64,000 nucleotides of DNA from Sphingomonas jaspsi DSM 18422 (GTDB taxonomy: Bacteria > Pseudomonadota > Alphaproteobacteria > Sphingomonadales > Sphingomonadaceae): contig NZ_KK073876.1 of assembly GCF_000585415.1 (NCBI RefSeq), positions 1,609,810 through 1,673,809 of the forward strand. The letters are read 5' to 3'. Shown here piece after piece: positions 16,920-26,434 of this stretch (the stretch's first letter is position 1; each line of letters begins with the position of its first letter). Under the pieces are notes generated by a model. The model worked only from the letters and a program-made list of their open reading frames with translations. It was not told where the DNA came from and did no database searches. The position numbers and the translations under genes were made by a program.

Positions 16920-17720
16920 ATGATGGTCAGGGACGAGTTGGCGCAGACGAGCAAGGTTCCGGCGGTCACGCTGGGTTTCTGGATCATCAAAATCCTGGCC
17001 ACCACGCTGGGTGAAACCGGCGGCGATGCCGTGTCCATGTCGTGGCTCGGCGAAACGACCCCGAGCGCAGGGAGCGCGGGCGTCAACGGCTATCTCGTCG
17101 GCACGGCCATCTTCGGTTTGCTCCTCGCGCTGCTGGTATGGCTGCAGGTCCGCGCGACACGCTTCCGGCCATGGCTTTACTGGGCGACGATCATCGCTTC
17201 GACCACTGCGGGGACGACATTGGCGGACTTCGCAACGCGGTCCATCGGGCTGGGATACCCTGGCGGCTCCTTGCTGCTCTTCGCGCTGGTCATCGCATCG
17301 CTGCTGGTCTGGTATCGCGCGCTGGGCACCGTCGACGTCAATCGGATCGTCAGTGCGCGCGGGGAATCCTTTTACTGGCTCACGATCACCTTCTCGCAAA
17401 CGCTCGGCACTGCGCTGGGTGACTGGGTTGCCGACGGTCCGCTGGGCTATTCCGGGGCGGCCATGCTGTTCGGCGGCGCCCTCGCAATATTGGCCGCGGC
17501 CTATTTCTGGACCCGCTTGTCGCGCACCCTGCTGTTTTGGGCGGCGTTCATTCTGACGCGGCCGCTCGGCGCGACCGTCGGCGATTTCCTCGACAAGCCG
17601 ATCGCGAAAGGCGGGCTATCGCTCAGCCGACCGCTGGCAACGGCGGCGCTTGCCGGCGCGATCGTGCTGCTCGTCCTGCTCCTGCCGCAGAGAGCGGGAA
17701 GGCATCCTGCAAGCGACTGA
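16920..17720 (+). CDS. COG4705-like membrane protein with four internal repeats
   Basis: 266 residues with about eight membrane helices. Four related segments carry a T-x-G-x-T-x-(G/A)-D pattern: TLGETGGD, TAGTTLADF, TLGTALGDW and PLGATVGDF. Each is followed by a Gly-rich turn and a hydrophobic helix, which points to fourfold duplication of a two-helix unit. This matches the uncharacterised COG4705 membrane-anchored family. The repeated acidic residues in membrane segments suggest ion handling, but no function is established. A GGAGAAGG ribosome-binding site at 16909-16916 favours the ATG at 16920 (or the adjacent ATG at 16923) over the upstream start in the longer frame. Confidence 0.75.
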   Translation: MMVRDELAQTSKVPAVTLGFWIIKILATTLGETGGDAVSMSWLGETTPSAGSAGVNGYLVGTAIFGLLLALLVWLQVRATRFRPWLYWATIIASTTAGTTLADFATRSIGLGYPGGSLLLFALVIASLLVWYRALGTVDVNRIVSARGESFYWLTITFSQTLGTALGDWVADGPLGYSGAAMLFGGALAILAAAYFWTRLSRTLLFWAAFILTRPLGATVGDFLDKPIAKGGLSLSRPLATAALAGAIVLLVLLLPQRAGRHPASD

Positions 17721-17759
17721 TCCCGTCGCGGCGCTAGCCAAGATTTCTGAGAGAAGGAA

Positions 17760-17835
<76 letters not shown>

Positions 17836-17916
17836 CCAAGATACCTTGGATGCCTGAACGGCAGGTGCGGCACCCACGTTTCGGGTGGCGCGGGCGGGCC
17901 TCTAACAGCGATGCGC

Positions 17917-17937
17917 GGGCTGTGCAACAGCCCTTTT
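17917..17937 (+). terminator. Possible short terminator hairpin
   Basis: GGGCTG-TGCAA-CAGCCC followed by four Ts on the plus strand, between tRNA-Lys and rodA. The only plus-strand gene upstream is the COG4705 membrane protein, whose stop is about 200 bases away with an opposite-strand tRNA in between. The role is therefore uncertain. Confidence 0.3.
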
Positions 17938-17942
17938 GAAAA

Positions 17943-19055
17943 TTATGCGAGCGGGCTGCGACTACGCGACTGGCGCTCAAGCCCCATCAGGATGCCGAGG
18001 CAGATCATTACCGTCATCACCGCCGATCCGCCGAAGCTGACGAGGGGCAGGGGGATGCCCACCACCGGCGCCATCCCCATCACCATCATCAGGTTGATGG
18101 ACACGTAGAAGAAGATGGTTGCGGTAAGGCCTGCGGCGGTCAACTGGCCGAAGCGGGTCTTGGCCTTGCGGCTGACCCCCATGCCCCAGCGCAGGACCAT
18201 GAAGAAACAGAAAATCAGCACCGCGCCGCCGACCAGTCCCCATTCCTCGACATAGGTGGCGAAGACGAAATCTGTATGACCTTCGGGCAGATAGTCGAGA
18301 TGGCTCTGGCTGCCGTTGAGATAGCCCTTGCCGAATATGCCTCCCGAACCGATTGCGATCTTTGATTGACTGATGTGATAGCCGGACCCCAGCGGATCGG
18401 CCTCTGGATCGAGGAATATCAGCACGCGCTTGCGCTGGTAGTCGTGCATCATGCTGAACAGGATTGGGCCGGCCACTGCGGCCGCACCCACGGCCGACAG
18501 GAAATACCACATCGGCAGACCGGCAAGGAACATGACTGTCACCCCGCCGAGCAGCACCATCGTAGCGGTGCCGAGGTCGGGTTGGACCAGGATCAGCGCC
18601 CAAGGGACGCCAAGCAACGCCGCGGCCGGCCATAAACCACGCCAGCGGCGGATGTCGCTAGTCGGTAAAAGGTCGTAGAACCGCGCCAGCGTAAGCACGA
18701 TCGCAGGCTTCATGAATTCGGACGGCTGCAGGCGAATAAAGCCGAGGTCGACCCAGCGCTGCGCGCCCTTTCCGACGAACCCTACCGCTTCGACCAGCAC
18801 CAGCAGGACCAGGATAACGACGTAACCAGGAAAGGTCATCTGCTTGATGAAGTTTTCGGGGATGTAGCTGATGCCGATCGCGGCGACCGCGAATGCCAAG
18901 ATCAGGATGCCTTGCTTCAGCGCCCAAGGCGACATGGAACCGCCAGCGGCGGAATAAAGGGTCACGACCCCGATCGTGCATATCAGTGCGACGAGCCAGA
19001 TCAGCCGCCAAGGCAGGCGGGCGAGGGGCTGGGGGATGATCGATGAAAGGATCAT
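17943..19055 (-). CDS. rodA: Rod shape-determining protein RodA (SEDS glycosyltransferase)
   Basis: 370 residues, polytopic, SEDS family. Conserved regions include GAQRWVDLGFIRLQPSEFMKP, LILVQPDLGTA and the C-terminal GIPLPLVSFGGSA. RodA polymerises glycan strands from lipid II together with its cognate class B PBP2. It is the last gene of the mreB-mreC-mreD-mrdA-rodA operon. Its ATG overlaps the mrdA stop by four bases. Confidence 0.95.
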   Translation of the reverse strand: MILSSIIPQPLARLPWRLIWLVALICTIGVVTLYSAAGGSMSPWALKQGILILAFAVAAIGISYIPENFIKQMTFPGYVVILVLLVLVEAVGFVGKGAQRWVDLGFIRLQPSEFMKPAIVLTLARFYDLLPTSDIRRWRGLWPAAALLGVPWALILVQPDLGTATMVLLGGVTVMFLAGLPMWYFLSAVGAAAVAGPILFSMMHDYQRKRVLIFLDPEADPLGSGYHISQSKIAIGSGGIFGKGYLNGSQSHLDYLPEGHTDFVFATYVEEWGLVGGAVLIFCFFMVLRWGMGVSRKAKTRFGQLTAAGLTATIFFYVSINLMMVMGMAPVVGIPLPLVSFGGSAVMTVMICLGILMGLERQSRSRSPLA

Positions 19056-21007
19056 CCGGCACCGTCCTTCGCGGCGCTCTTGTCGGAAGACGCCGCCGCC
19101 GCCTTCTTCGCTGCACTCGCAGCCGCCTTGTTGGCTTCGGCGATGCGAGCATATTCTTCAGACTGGCGCGCCGTCCGCTCGGCCAGGCTACCGCCCCACT
19201 GGCTTTCCAAAGCATTCAGCGTGTCCATCGCACGTTGCGGATCGAACATGTAGGTCATGCAATCTCGCACGATCGGCGCGGCCGCCGACGCGCCGAAGCC
19301 GCCATGTTCGATGATGCAGCCGATTGCGTACCGCGGATTATCGACGGGCGCGAAGGAGACGAACAACGCATGGTCGCGTAACGCCCAGCTTGATTGGAAC
19401 CCGCGCTCGCCGAGCCTGAAAACCTGTGCGGTGCCGGTCTTGCCGGCCATCTGGATGCCATCCAGCGGCAATTTCGACCCGACGGCCGTACCCGACTCAT
19501 TGACCACCGCCGACATCGCCTTGCGTATGATCTCAAGATGCTCCGATGTCGCGTTAAGGGGCGGCGCGGGCTTAATGGCGTCTGCTTTGAGCAGGCGAGG
19601 CTGGAGCAGTTTGCCCGATGCCAGCCGTGCCGGCATGACGGCCAACTGCATCGGGTTAACCAGTACATAGCCTTGGCCGATCGACGTGTTCGCAGAATCG
19701 AAAGCCTGCCATTTTCGCTGATACTTTTTCATCAGCCATTTGGGGTTGGGCATCGTCCCGAACCTCTGGGAAGGGATCGGCAGGTCGAATTTTTGGCCAT
19801 AGCCGAGATAGTTGACCATTTCGGTCGTCTTTTGCGGGTCGGTGACCAGCCCCATCGCCCAGAAATAAGTGTTGCAGCTTTTTTCGATTGCCACGTGCAT
19901 GTCGACCGTGCCGTGAACCGCGTCACAGCGGAAATAGCGGTTGCCGATACGAATTCCGCCGGGGCAGTGAACGCGGCGGCCCGGGTCGATGCCTTGTTGC
20001 AGGAAGGCTAGCGCCATCGCCGGCTTGATCGTTGATCCGGACGGATAGAGACCCAGCGCGACCTTGTTGAGCAGCGGGATATGATCGTTTTCCGACAGCA
20101 TGCGCCATTCGGTGCTGCCGATGCCGTCGCTGAAACTGTTCGGATCGAACGCCGGCATCGACACATAGGCCAGCATGTCGCCGTTGGTGGTATCGATCGC
20201 TACAAGAGCACCCGACTGGTCGCCCATGCGCCGTGCCGCATATTCCTGCAGACCCGCGTCGATCGTCAGCTGGACGGTCTGTCCCGACCGGTCGGGCTTG
20301 GGTTCAAGCTCCCGAACCAGCTTGCCGCGCGCGGTCAATTCGACTCGCTGGCCGCCGGGCTGTCCGCGTAGCCGCGGTTCCAAAACCTTTTCGAGCCCGT
20401 CCTTGCCGATCTTGAAGCCCGGCGTCACCAGCAGCGGGTTCTTTTCCTTTTCGTAATCCTTGGCCGATGCCGCACCGACATAGCCCAGCAGGTGGGCGAC
20501 CGCAGGACCGGCGGGATAGAAGCGCGAAAAGCCACGCTGCGGCTGGACACCGGGGAGCTCCGGTAGACGTACGGTCACCGCGGCATAGCGGTCGTAGGGC
20601 ACATTTTCCGCCGCAACGACCGGACGATAGCCGCTCGCTTCCTTCAACTCCTTGTTGATCCGGTCGACGTCGTCGGGGTTGAGCTGCAGCAGTTCCGCCA
20701 GCAGCGGGATGGTGGTTTCGGGCCGTTCCAGCTGGTCGGGAATGATGTCGACGCGAAAGTCGCTGCGGTTGATCGCGAGCGGCTTGTTGTTGCGGTCGAC
20801 GATCCATCCCCGGCGCGGGGGGACGATAATCAGCTGGACCCGATTGTCTTCGGATTTGGTCTCATAGAGTTCGTGCTGGTTGACCGAGAGATAGCCCAGT
20901 CGCCCGACCAGAAGTGCGCCAACCGCAGCCTGCGCACCGCCAACCAGGGTCATACGGCGCGTGAAGGTCAGCGACTGGTGCGCCTGGGTAAATCGCGAGG
21001 CCTTCAC
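19052..21007 (-). CDS. mrdA: Penicillin-binding protein 2 (elongasome transpeptidase)
   Basis: 651 residues. A short cytoplasmic N-terminus and one membrane anchor (about 20-40) are followed by the PBP dimerisation domain (PPRRGWIVDRNNKPLA) and the transpeptidase domain. The latter has SxxK in SGSTIKPA, SxN in SCNTYF and KTGTAQ. It cross-links peptidoglycan during side-wall growth. The open frame runs up to 21625, but this part is antiparallel nonsense over mreD. GTG at 21007 gives a GTGA overlap with the mreD stop and begins MKASRFTQAHQ, the expected short cytoplasmic start. The last ~35 residues are an Ala/Lys/Ser-rich low-complexity tail. Confidence 0.92.
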   Translation of the reverse strand: MKASRFTQAHQSLTFTRRMTLVGGAQAAVGALLVGRLGYLSVNQHELYETKSEDNRVQLIIVPPRRGWIVDRNNKPLAINRSDFRVDIIPDQLERPETTIPLLAELLQLNPDDVDRINKELKEASGYRPVVAAENVPYDRYAAVTVRLPELPGVQPQRGFSRFYPAGPAVAHLLGYVGAASAKDYEKEKNPLLVTPGFKIGKDGLEKVLEPRLRGQPGGQRVELTARGKLVRELEPKPDRSGQTVQLTIDAGLQEYAARRMGDQSGALVAIDTTNGDMLAYVSMPAFDPNSFSDGIGSTEWRMLSENDHIPLLNKVALGLYPSGSTIKPAMALAFLQQGIDPGRRVHCPGGIRIGNRYFRCDAVHGTVDMHVAIEKSCNTYFWAMGLVTDPQKTTEMVNYLGYGQKFDLPIPSQRFGTMPNPKWLMKKYQRKWQAFDSANTSIGQGYVLVNPMQLAVMPARLASGKLLQPRLLKADAIKPAPPLNATSEHLEIIRKAMSAVVNESGTAVGSKLPLDGIQMAGKTGTAQVFRLGERGFQSSWALRDHALFVSFAPVDNPRYAIGCIIEHGGFGASAAAPIVRDCMTYMFDPQRAMDTLNALESQWGGSLAERTARQSEEYARIAEANKAAASAAKKAAAASSDKSAAKDGAG

Positions 21008-21528
21008 GGCCGCAGCCTCCACCGATCGAGCTTGGCGACCCACAGCGCTGCAAGCGGAAAGCACAAGGCGGCGACCAGGATCGACGGGCCTGCAGTTTGC
21101 GCGAAGGGCAGGCTGGCGCCGGAAATGGCGGCGACCCGCCACTGGATGAGTTCGGAACCGGCGATCAGCAGGATGGCGACTGCCCATTCGATCCAATAGT
21201 CGCGCCACTGGGTTCGCCGGTCGACGAAGTCCATGACGATCATGACGGCGCACCACGTTGCGATGCTGAGGCCGATCGGATTGTCGGTCATCAAATCGTT
21301 GAAGAAGCCGAGCGGCGCCGCCCACCAGGCCGGCCAGGCGTCGGCGCGCAGCATTCGCCATGCGACCAGGATCAGCAGACCCCAATCGGGCCACCAGCCG
21401 GTAGCCGAAATGACCGGGAGCACCGCCAGCAGCGATCCGATCATGACGCTGATGGCCGGGACGACTTCGGCGTGCTGGCGCGGGCCGCGGTTCAGCCGCT
21501 TGCCCTGGCTGAGCGCGGAACGGACCAT
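21004..21528 (-). CDS. mreD: Rod shape-determining protein MreD
   Basis: 174 residues, mostly hydrophobic, with five or six membrane helices. Features fitting MreD are position between mreC and mrdA, the WPDWGLLILVAW helix and the GFFNDLMTDNPIGLS segment. MreD is an integral inner-membrane part of the elongasome. The ATG shares one base with the mreC stop (TAATG). Confidence 0.88.
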   Translation of the reverse strand: MVRSALSQGKRLNRGPRQHAEVVPAISVMIGSLLAVLPVISATGWWPDWGLLILVAWRMLRADAWPAWWAAPLGFFNDLMTDNPIGLSIATWCAVMIVMDFVDRRTQWRDYWIEWAVAILLIAGSELIQWRVAAISGASLPFAQTAGPSILVAALCFPLAALWVAKLDRWRLRP

Positions 21529-22412
21529 TACTCGCCGCTTTCTTCGGTGGCCTTTGCGGCCTCGATCGCCGCGGGCTCGAACGGCTTTTCGACGATTGCG
21601 AAACTGACATGCGCCGGATCGGCAATGGGCATGGCGATCGCCCCGTCGTCGTCGAGGCGGATGACCTTCCCTACAGGAACGAGCGGCGGATAAAGGCCGC
21701 CGGTTCCGGACGTCACGATAATGTCGCCGACCTTGAAGGGATTCTTGCCAACCTCGAGTGGGCGTACGTCGATCGTCCCGTCGCCGCGCCCAGTCGAGAT
21801 CACGGGAACATTGCCGTTTAGGATCTTGGCCGGAACGATGTTGGCACGGTCGCTGACCAATAGCACGCGGCTGGCGCTTGACCCGGCGATCACGACGCGG
21901 CCCAACAGGCCTTCGGCGGATCGCACTGGCATACCAGGTTGGACGCCGTCGCTGCTACCGATCGACAGGACCGCGAAACGGCGCGGACTTTCGAACGACG
22001 ATCCGACCACGCGGCCTGCAGCGACGGTCATGTCGCTGGCATCGCGTAGCTTGAGCGCCGCCTTCAGCTCCCGGTTTTCCTCGAGGATGGCGCGTGCCTC
22101 GACCATTCGACGCATCAGCGCATCGCGGTCGCGCCGAAGCTGTGCATTCTGGTTGGCGGCGTCCCAGTAATTGCCGGCCCCGCTGACCAGTCCCGAAACC
22201 GTAGTCGTGACCTGGCGAAACGCCCCCGAAACCGGCGCGGTTACGTCCAGCGTGGCTCCTCTCACCGCGGCGTAGCTTTGCGGCGCAGCGAGCGAGAGGA
22301 TCAGTAGGATGAGCCCGACCACCAACCCGGCGACGACCGCCAGGAAGCTGAAGAACAGGCCATATTGTGCACGCCTGGACCAGCCCGGGCGTGGTCCCGC
22401 CGAGGCCGCCAT
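21528..22412 (-). CDS. mreC: Rod shape-determining protein MreC
   Basis: 294 residues: a membrane anchor at about 15-40, a coiled coil around 85-120 (NAQLRRDRDALMRRMVEARAILEENRELKAAL) and the beta-rich MreC core with VQPGMPVRSAEGLLGRV and VPVISTGRGDGTIDVR. It is a periplasmic scaffold linking MreB to PBP2/RodA. The gene follows mreB after six bases. A Glu-rich tail (KATEESGE) ends the protein. Confidence 0.93.
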   Translation of the reverse strand: MAASAGPRPGWSRRAQYGLFFSFLAVVAGLVVGLILLILSLAAPQSYAAVRGATLDVTAPVSGAFRQVTTTVSGLVSGAGNYWDAANQNAQLRRDRDALMRRMVEARAILEENRELKAALKLRDASDMTVAAGRVVGSSFESPRRFAVLSIGSSDGVQPGMPVRSAEGLLGRVVIAGSSASRVLLVSDRANIVPAKILNGNVPVISTGRGDGTIDVRPLEVGKNPFKVGDIIVTSGTGGLYPPLVPVGKVIRLDDDGAIAMPIADPAHVSFAIVEKPFEPAAIEAAKATEESGE

Positions 22413-22418
22413 CCGCGG

Positions 22419-23519
<1,101 letters not shown>

Positions 23520-23616
23520 TTACCCACCGTTATCCAAGCCCTTGTGAAAGCAGCATGAATCCTGATCGAAAATCCATGCTTCAAGGTCTGGCTCCGATTG
23601 GGCTAGGACCGTCGTC

Positions 23617-25377
23617 ATGTCAATAAGAAGGCTACCGTCCGAGCTCATCAACCGCATCGCTGCAGGCGAAGTGGTAGAAAGACCAGCCAGCGCGTTGAAA
23701 GAACTGGTCGAAAATGCGCTCGACGCAGGCGCACGGAGCATCGCGATTCGATTAAGCGCAGGCGGGCTCGACCTCGTCGAAGTGGCCGATGACGGCAGCG
23801 GGATGGCGCCGGCCGAGATGCATCTGGCACTGGAACGGCACGCGACGTCGAAGCTACCCGACGATGCCATCGAAAATGTGCTGAGCTTTGGCTTCCGCGG
23901 CGAGGCGCTGCCCTCGATCGCCAGCGTGTCGCGCTTCACCATCGAAAGTCGTCCGCGCGGCAGTGACGGCTGGCGGGTGACCGTGGATCATGGCGACAAG
24001 GGGCATGAGGGGCCCGCAGCCCTCCCGCCCGGCACGCGAGTCCGCGTCGAAGGGCTGTTCGACAAGGTGCCGGCGCGGCGAAAATTCCTGCGAAGCCCGC
24101 GCTCCGAATATGCCGCCTGCCTCGACGCGGTGAAGCGGCTTGCCATGGCCCGCCCTGACGTGGCGTTCAGCGTCGAGCACGACGGGCGGCGGGTTTTGTC
24201 GGTGCAGCCGAGCGACGCGCCGACCCGGGTCGCGGCCCTGCTGACGCACGAGCTGGATCGCCATGGGTTGGGGATCGACTGTGTCCGCGACGGGCTGCAG
24301 CTCACCGGCGTGGTAAGCCTGCCGACCTTCAACCGCGGCATGGCCGACCAGCAATATCTGTTCGTCAACAAGCGTCCGGTGAAAGATCGGCTCCTCGTCG
24401 GCGCTTTGCGCGCTGCCTACCGCGACTTGTTGGCGCGCGACCGTCATCCGGTGGCGGCGCTGTTCGTCGAAGTGCCGACCAGCGAGGTCGACATCAACGT
24501 CCATCCGGCCAAGACCGAAGTCCGCTTCCGCGATCCCGCCGCAGTGCGTGGGCTGATCGTCGGCGGACTCCGTGCCGCGCTGGATGAGGCCGGTCATCGC
24601 AGCGCCGCCCGCGAGCAATTCGCCCAGCCCGCCGCCTGGCAGGTGGAACCTACGGCGCCGGTGGTCGAACCGGAGCAGGCGCCGCGCTTATGGAACGCGC
24701 CGACCTATTCGCCAGCCGCCGTTGCGGAGCGTCGACCCGACTTCCTTCCCCAGGGCAGGGCAGTGGCGGCATCGCCGGTTGCGCCACCCGATGAACGCTA
24801 CCCACTCGGCATCGCCCGCGGTCAGGTCGCGGCGACCTATATCGTGGCCGAGGCGGAAGACGGACTGGTCATCGTCGACCAGCATGCCGCCCATGAACGG
24901 CTCGTCCTCGAGCGGATGCGCAACGCGCGCGAGGGTGGGGAGGTGGCACGCCAGGCGCTGCTGATTCCCGACGTCGTCGAGCTTGACGAACCCGAATGCG
25001 ACCGGCTCGAAGCCGCCGCACCGGAACTGGCCGACATGGGGCTGGAAATCGAACGCTTCGGTCCCACCGCAATGCTGGTAAGGGCGACGCCGGCGCCCCT
25101 TGGCAAGACCGACATTCCCGGGCTGCTCGCCGACCTTGCCGCCGAGCTGGCCGAACTTGGTAGTGCGCTGTCCTTGCGGGACAAGCTCGACCTGGTCGCA
25201 GCCACCATGGCGTGTCACGGTTCGGTGCGGGCAGGGCGTATCCTGTCGGTGGCGGAGATGAACGCCTTGCTCCGCGAAATGGAGGTTACGCCCCACTCCG
25301 GACAGTGCAATCATGGCCGCCCGACTTGGGTCAAACTGGGCCATGGCGAGATCGAAAAGCTGTTCGGGCGCCGCTGA
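23617..25377 (+). CDS. mutL: DNA mismatch repair protein MutL
   Basis: 586 residues. The GHKL ATPase domain begins IRRLPSELINRIAAGEVVERPASALKELVENALDAGA, with the catalytic Glu and Mg-binding Asn of the N-box, then DDGSGM and GFRGEALPSIASV. A variable linker lies near 320-400. The C-terminal dimerisation domain contains DQHAAHERLVLERM and ends GQCNHGRPTWVKL. This residue pattern resembles that of MutL proteins with latent endonuclease activity (a QDHAAHERxxYE-like motif and a C-terminal CxHGRP), expected in bacteria that lack MutH. ATG at 23617 matches the family N-terminus. Confidence 0.95.
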   Translation: MSIRRLPSELINRIAAGEVVERPASALKELVENALDAGARSIAIRLSAGGLDLVEVADDGSGMAPAEMHLALERHATSKLPDDAIENVLSFGFRGEALPSIASVSRFTIESRPRGSDGWRVTVDHGDKGHEGPAALPPGTRVRVEGLFDKVPARRKFLRSPRSEYAACLDAVKRLAMARPDVAFSVEHDGRRVLSVQPSDAPTRVAALLTHELDRHGLGIDCVRDGLQLTGVVSLPTFNRGMADQQYLFVNKRPVKDRLLVGALRAAYRDLLARDRHPVAALFVEVPTSEVDINVHPAKTEVRFRDPAAVRGLIVGGLRAALDEAGHRSAAREQFAQPAAWQVEPTAPVVEPEQAPRLWNAPTYSPAAVAERRPDFLPQGRAVAASPVAPPDERYPLGIARGQVAATYIVAEAEDGLVIVDQHAAHERLVLERMRNAREGGEVARQALLIPDVVELDEPECDRLEAAAPELADMGLEIERFGPTAMLVRATPAPLGKTDIPGLLADLAAELAELGSALSLRDKLDLVAATMACHGSVRAGRILSVAEMNALLREMEVTPHSGQCNHGRPTWVKLGHGEIEKLFGRR

Positions 25378-25496
25378 GAAAAAAATTTGTTAGGCGCAAA
25401 TGATTGAAAGGGTTGGGAACAATCCTATCTGTTGGCGCATTGGGGCGCTTCGTTCATCGGACTGTAATGCTCAGGCCTTGATGCACGACGTGGGGC

Positions 25497-25512
25497 TACC
25501 GATTTATCGGTA
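25497..25512. repeat. Perfect inverted repeat upstream of OMP gene
   Basis: TACCGA and TCGGTA are separated by TTTA. It lies 105 bases upstream of the outer-membrane protein start, inside a 239-base gap after mutL that holds no gene. Confidence 0.4.
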
Positions 25513-25580
25513 ATAACGGGACGAAGGAAAGAAGCCGAGCAGTAGAACCTGCGACGTTTCGAATCCTGTTACATCATGTT

Positions 25581-25595
25581 CACTTCATCGAAGTG
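25581..25595 (+). promoter_or_regulatory. mRNA leader hairpin before the OMP ribosome-binding site
   Basis: CACTTC and GAAGTG form a perfect six-base stem with an ATC loop, ending 10 bases before the GGAG ribosome-binding site at 25606-25609 of the outer-membrane barrel gene. The position suits control of mRNA stability or translation, but function is inferred. Confidence 0.4.
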
Positions 25596-25616
25596 AGCAA
25601 ACAATGGAGTTTGACT

Positions 25617-26168
25617 GTGAAAAATATTGCTATTCTTGCTGCCGCTTCGTCGATTGCTTTGGTTGCCACCCCGGCGTTGGCCCAGACCGCCAACACCGCC
25701 CCGGTCGGCCCGCGCGTCGAAGCTTTGGTCGGCTATGACTCGCTCAAGGCGCTTGGCGATACCGACGACGGCGTCGTGTACGGTGTGGGCGGCGGTTACG
25801 ACTTTGCGGTCGGCAACAATGTCTCGCTGGGCCTCGACGTCGAAGCCACCGACAGCACCCAGAAGGTCGGCGATGACACTGTCTATGTGAAGTCGGGCCG
25901 CGACCTCTATGCCGGCGGCCGCGTCAGCTTCGGCATCAGCGACAAGGCCAATGTGTATGTGAAGGGCGGCTACACCAATGCCCGCTTCAAGGCGTCGGAC
26001 GGGGTCACGACCGCAGCCGACAATGCCGACGGCTGGCGACTGGGCACCGGCCTGCAGTACAACATTGCGGGCAAGGCCTATGTCGGCGGCGAATATCGCT
26101 TCTCGAGCTATGAGGGCGGCGACCTCAAGCGCCACCAGGTGGCGCTGACGCTCGGCACCCGCTTCTAA
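25617..26168 (+). CDS. Outer-membrane beta-barrel protein
   Basis: 183 residues. The signal peptide MKNIAILAAASSIALVATPALA is cleaved before QTANTAP. The rest alternates polar and hydrophobic residues in eight-strand fashion and ends in a terminal Phe (LGTRF), the OMP assembly signal. It resembles the OmpW/Opa-like small barrel superfamily (OMP_b-brl). The frame begins with GTG at 25593, but GTG at 25617 follows GGAG by seven bases and gives a clean signal peptide, so it is preferred. Codon use is strongly biased to C/G, suggesting high expression. A strong terminator follows. Confidence 0.82.
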   Translation: MKNIAILAAASSIALVATPALAQTANTAPVGPRVEALVGYDSLKALGDTDDGVVYGVGGGYDFAVGNNVSLGLDVEATDSTQKVGDDTVYVKSGRDLYAGGRVSFGISDKANVYVKGGYTNARFKASDGVTTAADNADGWRLGTGLQYNIAGKAYVGGEYRFSSYEGGDLKRHQVALTLGTRF

Positions 26169-26195
26169 GCGGTTCTGGCCGCAAGGCCGGTAAGG

Positions 26196-26225
26196 AGGGC
26201 GCTCGGGTGACCGGGCGCCCTTTTT
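26196..26225 (+). terminator. Rho-independent terminator of OMP gene
   Basis: AGGGCGCTCGG pairs with CCGGGCGCCCT around a GTGA loop and is followed by five Ts. It begins 28 bases after the OMP stop. Confidence 0.88.
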
Positions 26226-26260
26226 CTGTTATGCTAGCCTCGATTGGCGGGAGAGCAGCC

Positions 26261-26434
26261 ATGAGTGAGGTGGACAAAAGCTATTATGCGCAGCGTGCGG
26301 CCGAAGAGGCCGAGCTTGCCACCAACGCAAGCGACGAGACGTCGCGCGCCGCACACTTCAGGTTGCAGCGGGCCTATACCGAACTGGCCTCGGTCGGCGA
26401 CCGGGCTCGCCACGAAGCGGAGATCATCGGTTAA
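26261..26434 (+). CDS. Small conserved-looking protein of unknown function
   Basis: 57 residues, highly charged and helical (YYAQRAAEEAELATNASDETSRAAHFRLQRAYTEL), without membrane segments or motifs. The pattern of a Tyr-rich start, an Ala/Glu helix and an AHxxL helix resembles short sphingomonad proteins of unknown role. GGGAGAG at 26249-26255 precedes the ATG at 26261. Its 3' end overlaps the convergent reductoisomerase gene by 11 bases. Confidence 0.6.
   Translation: MSEVDKSYYAQRAAEEAELATNASDETSRAAHFRLQRAYTELASVGDRARHEAEIIG

Noticed and set aside
21008..21625. N-terminal extension of PBP2 over mreD
   Set aside because: Low-complexity Arg/Pro-rich translation opposite to no known domain; mreD in the other frame is a real membrane protein.
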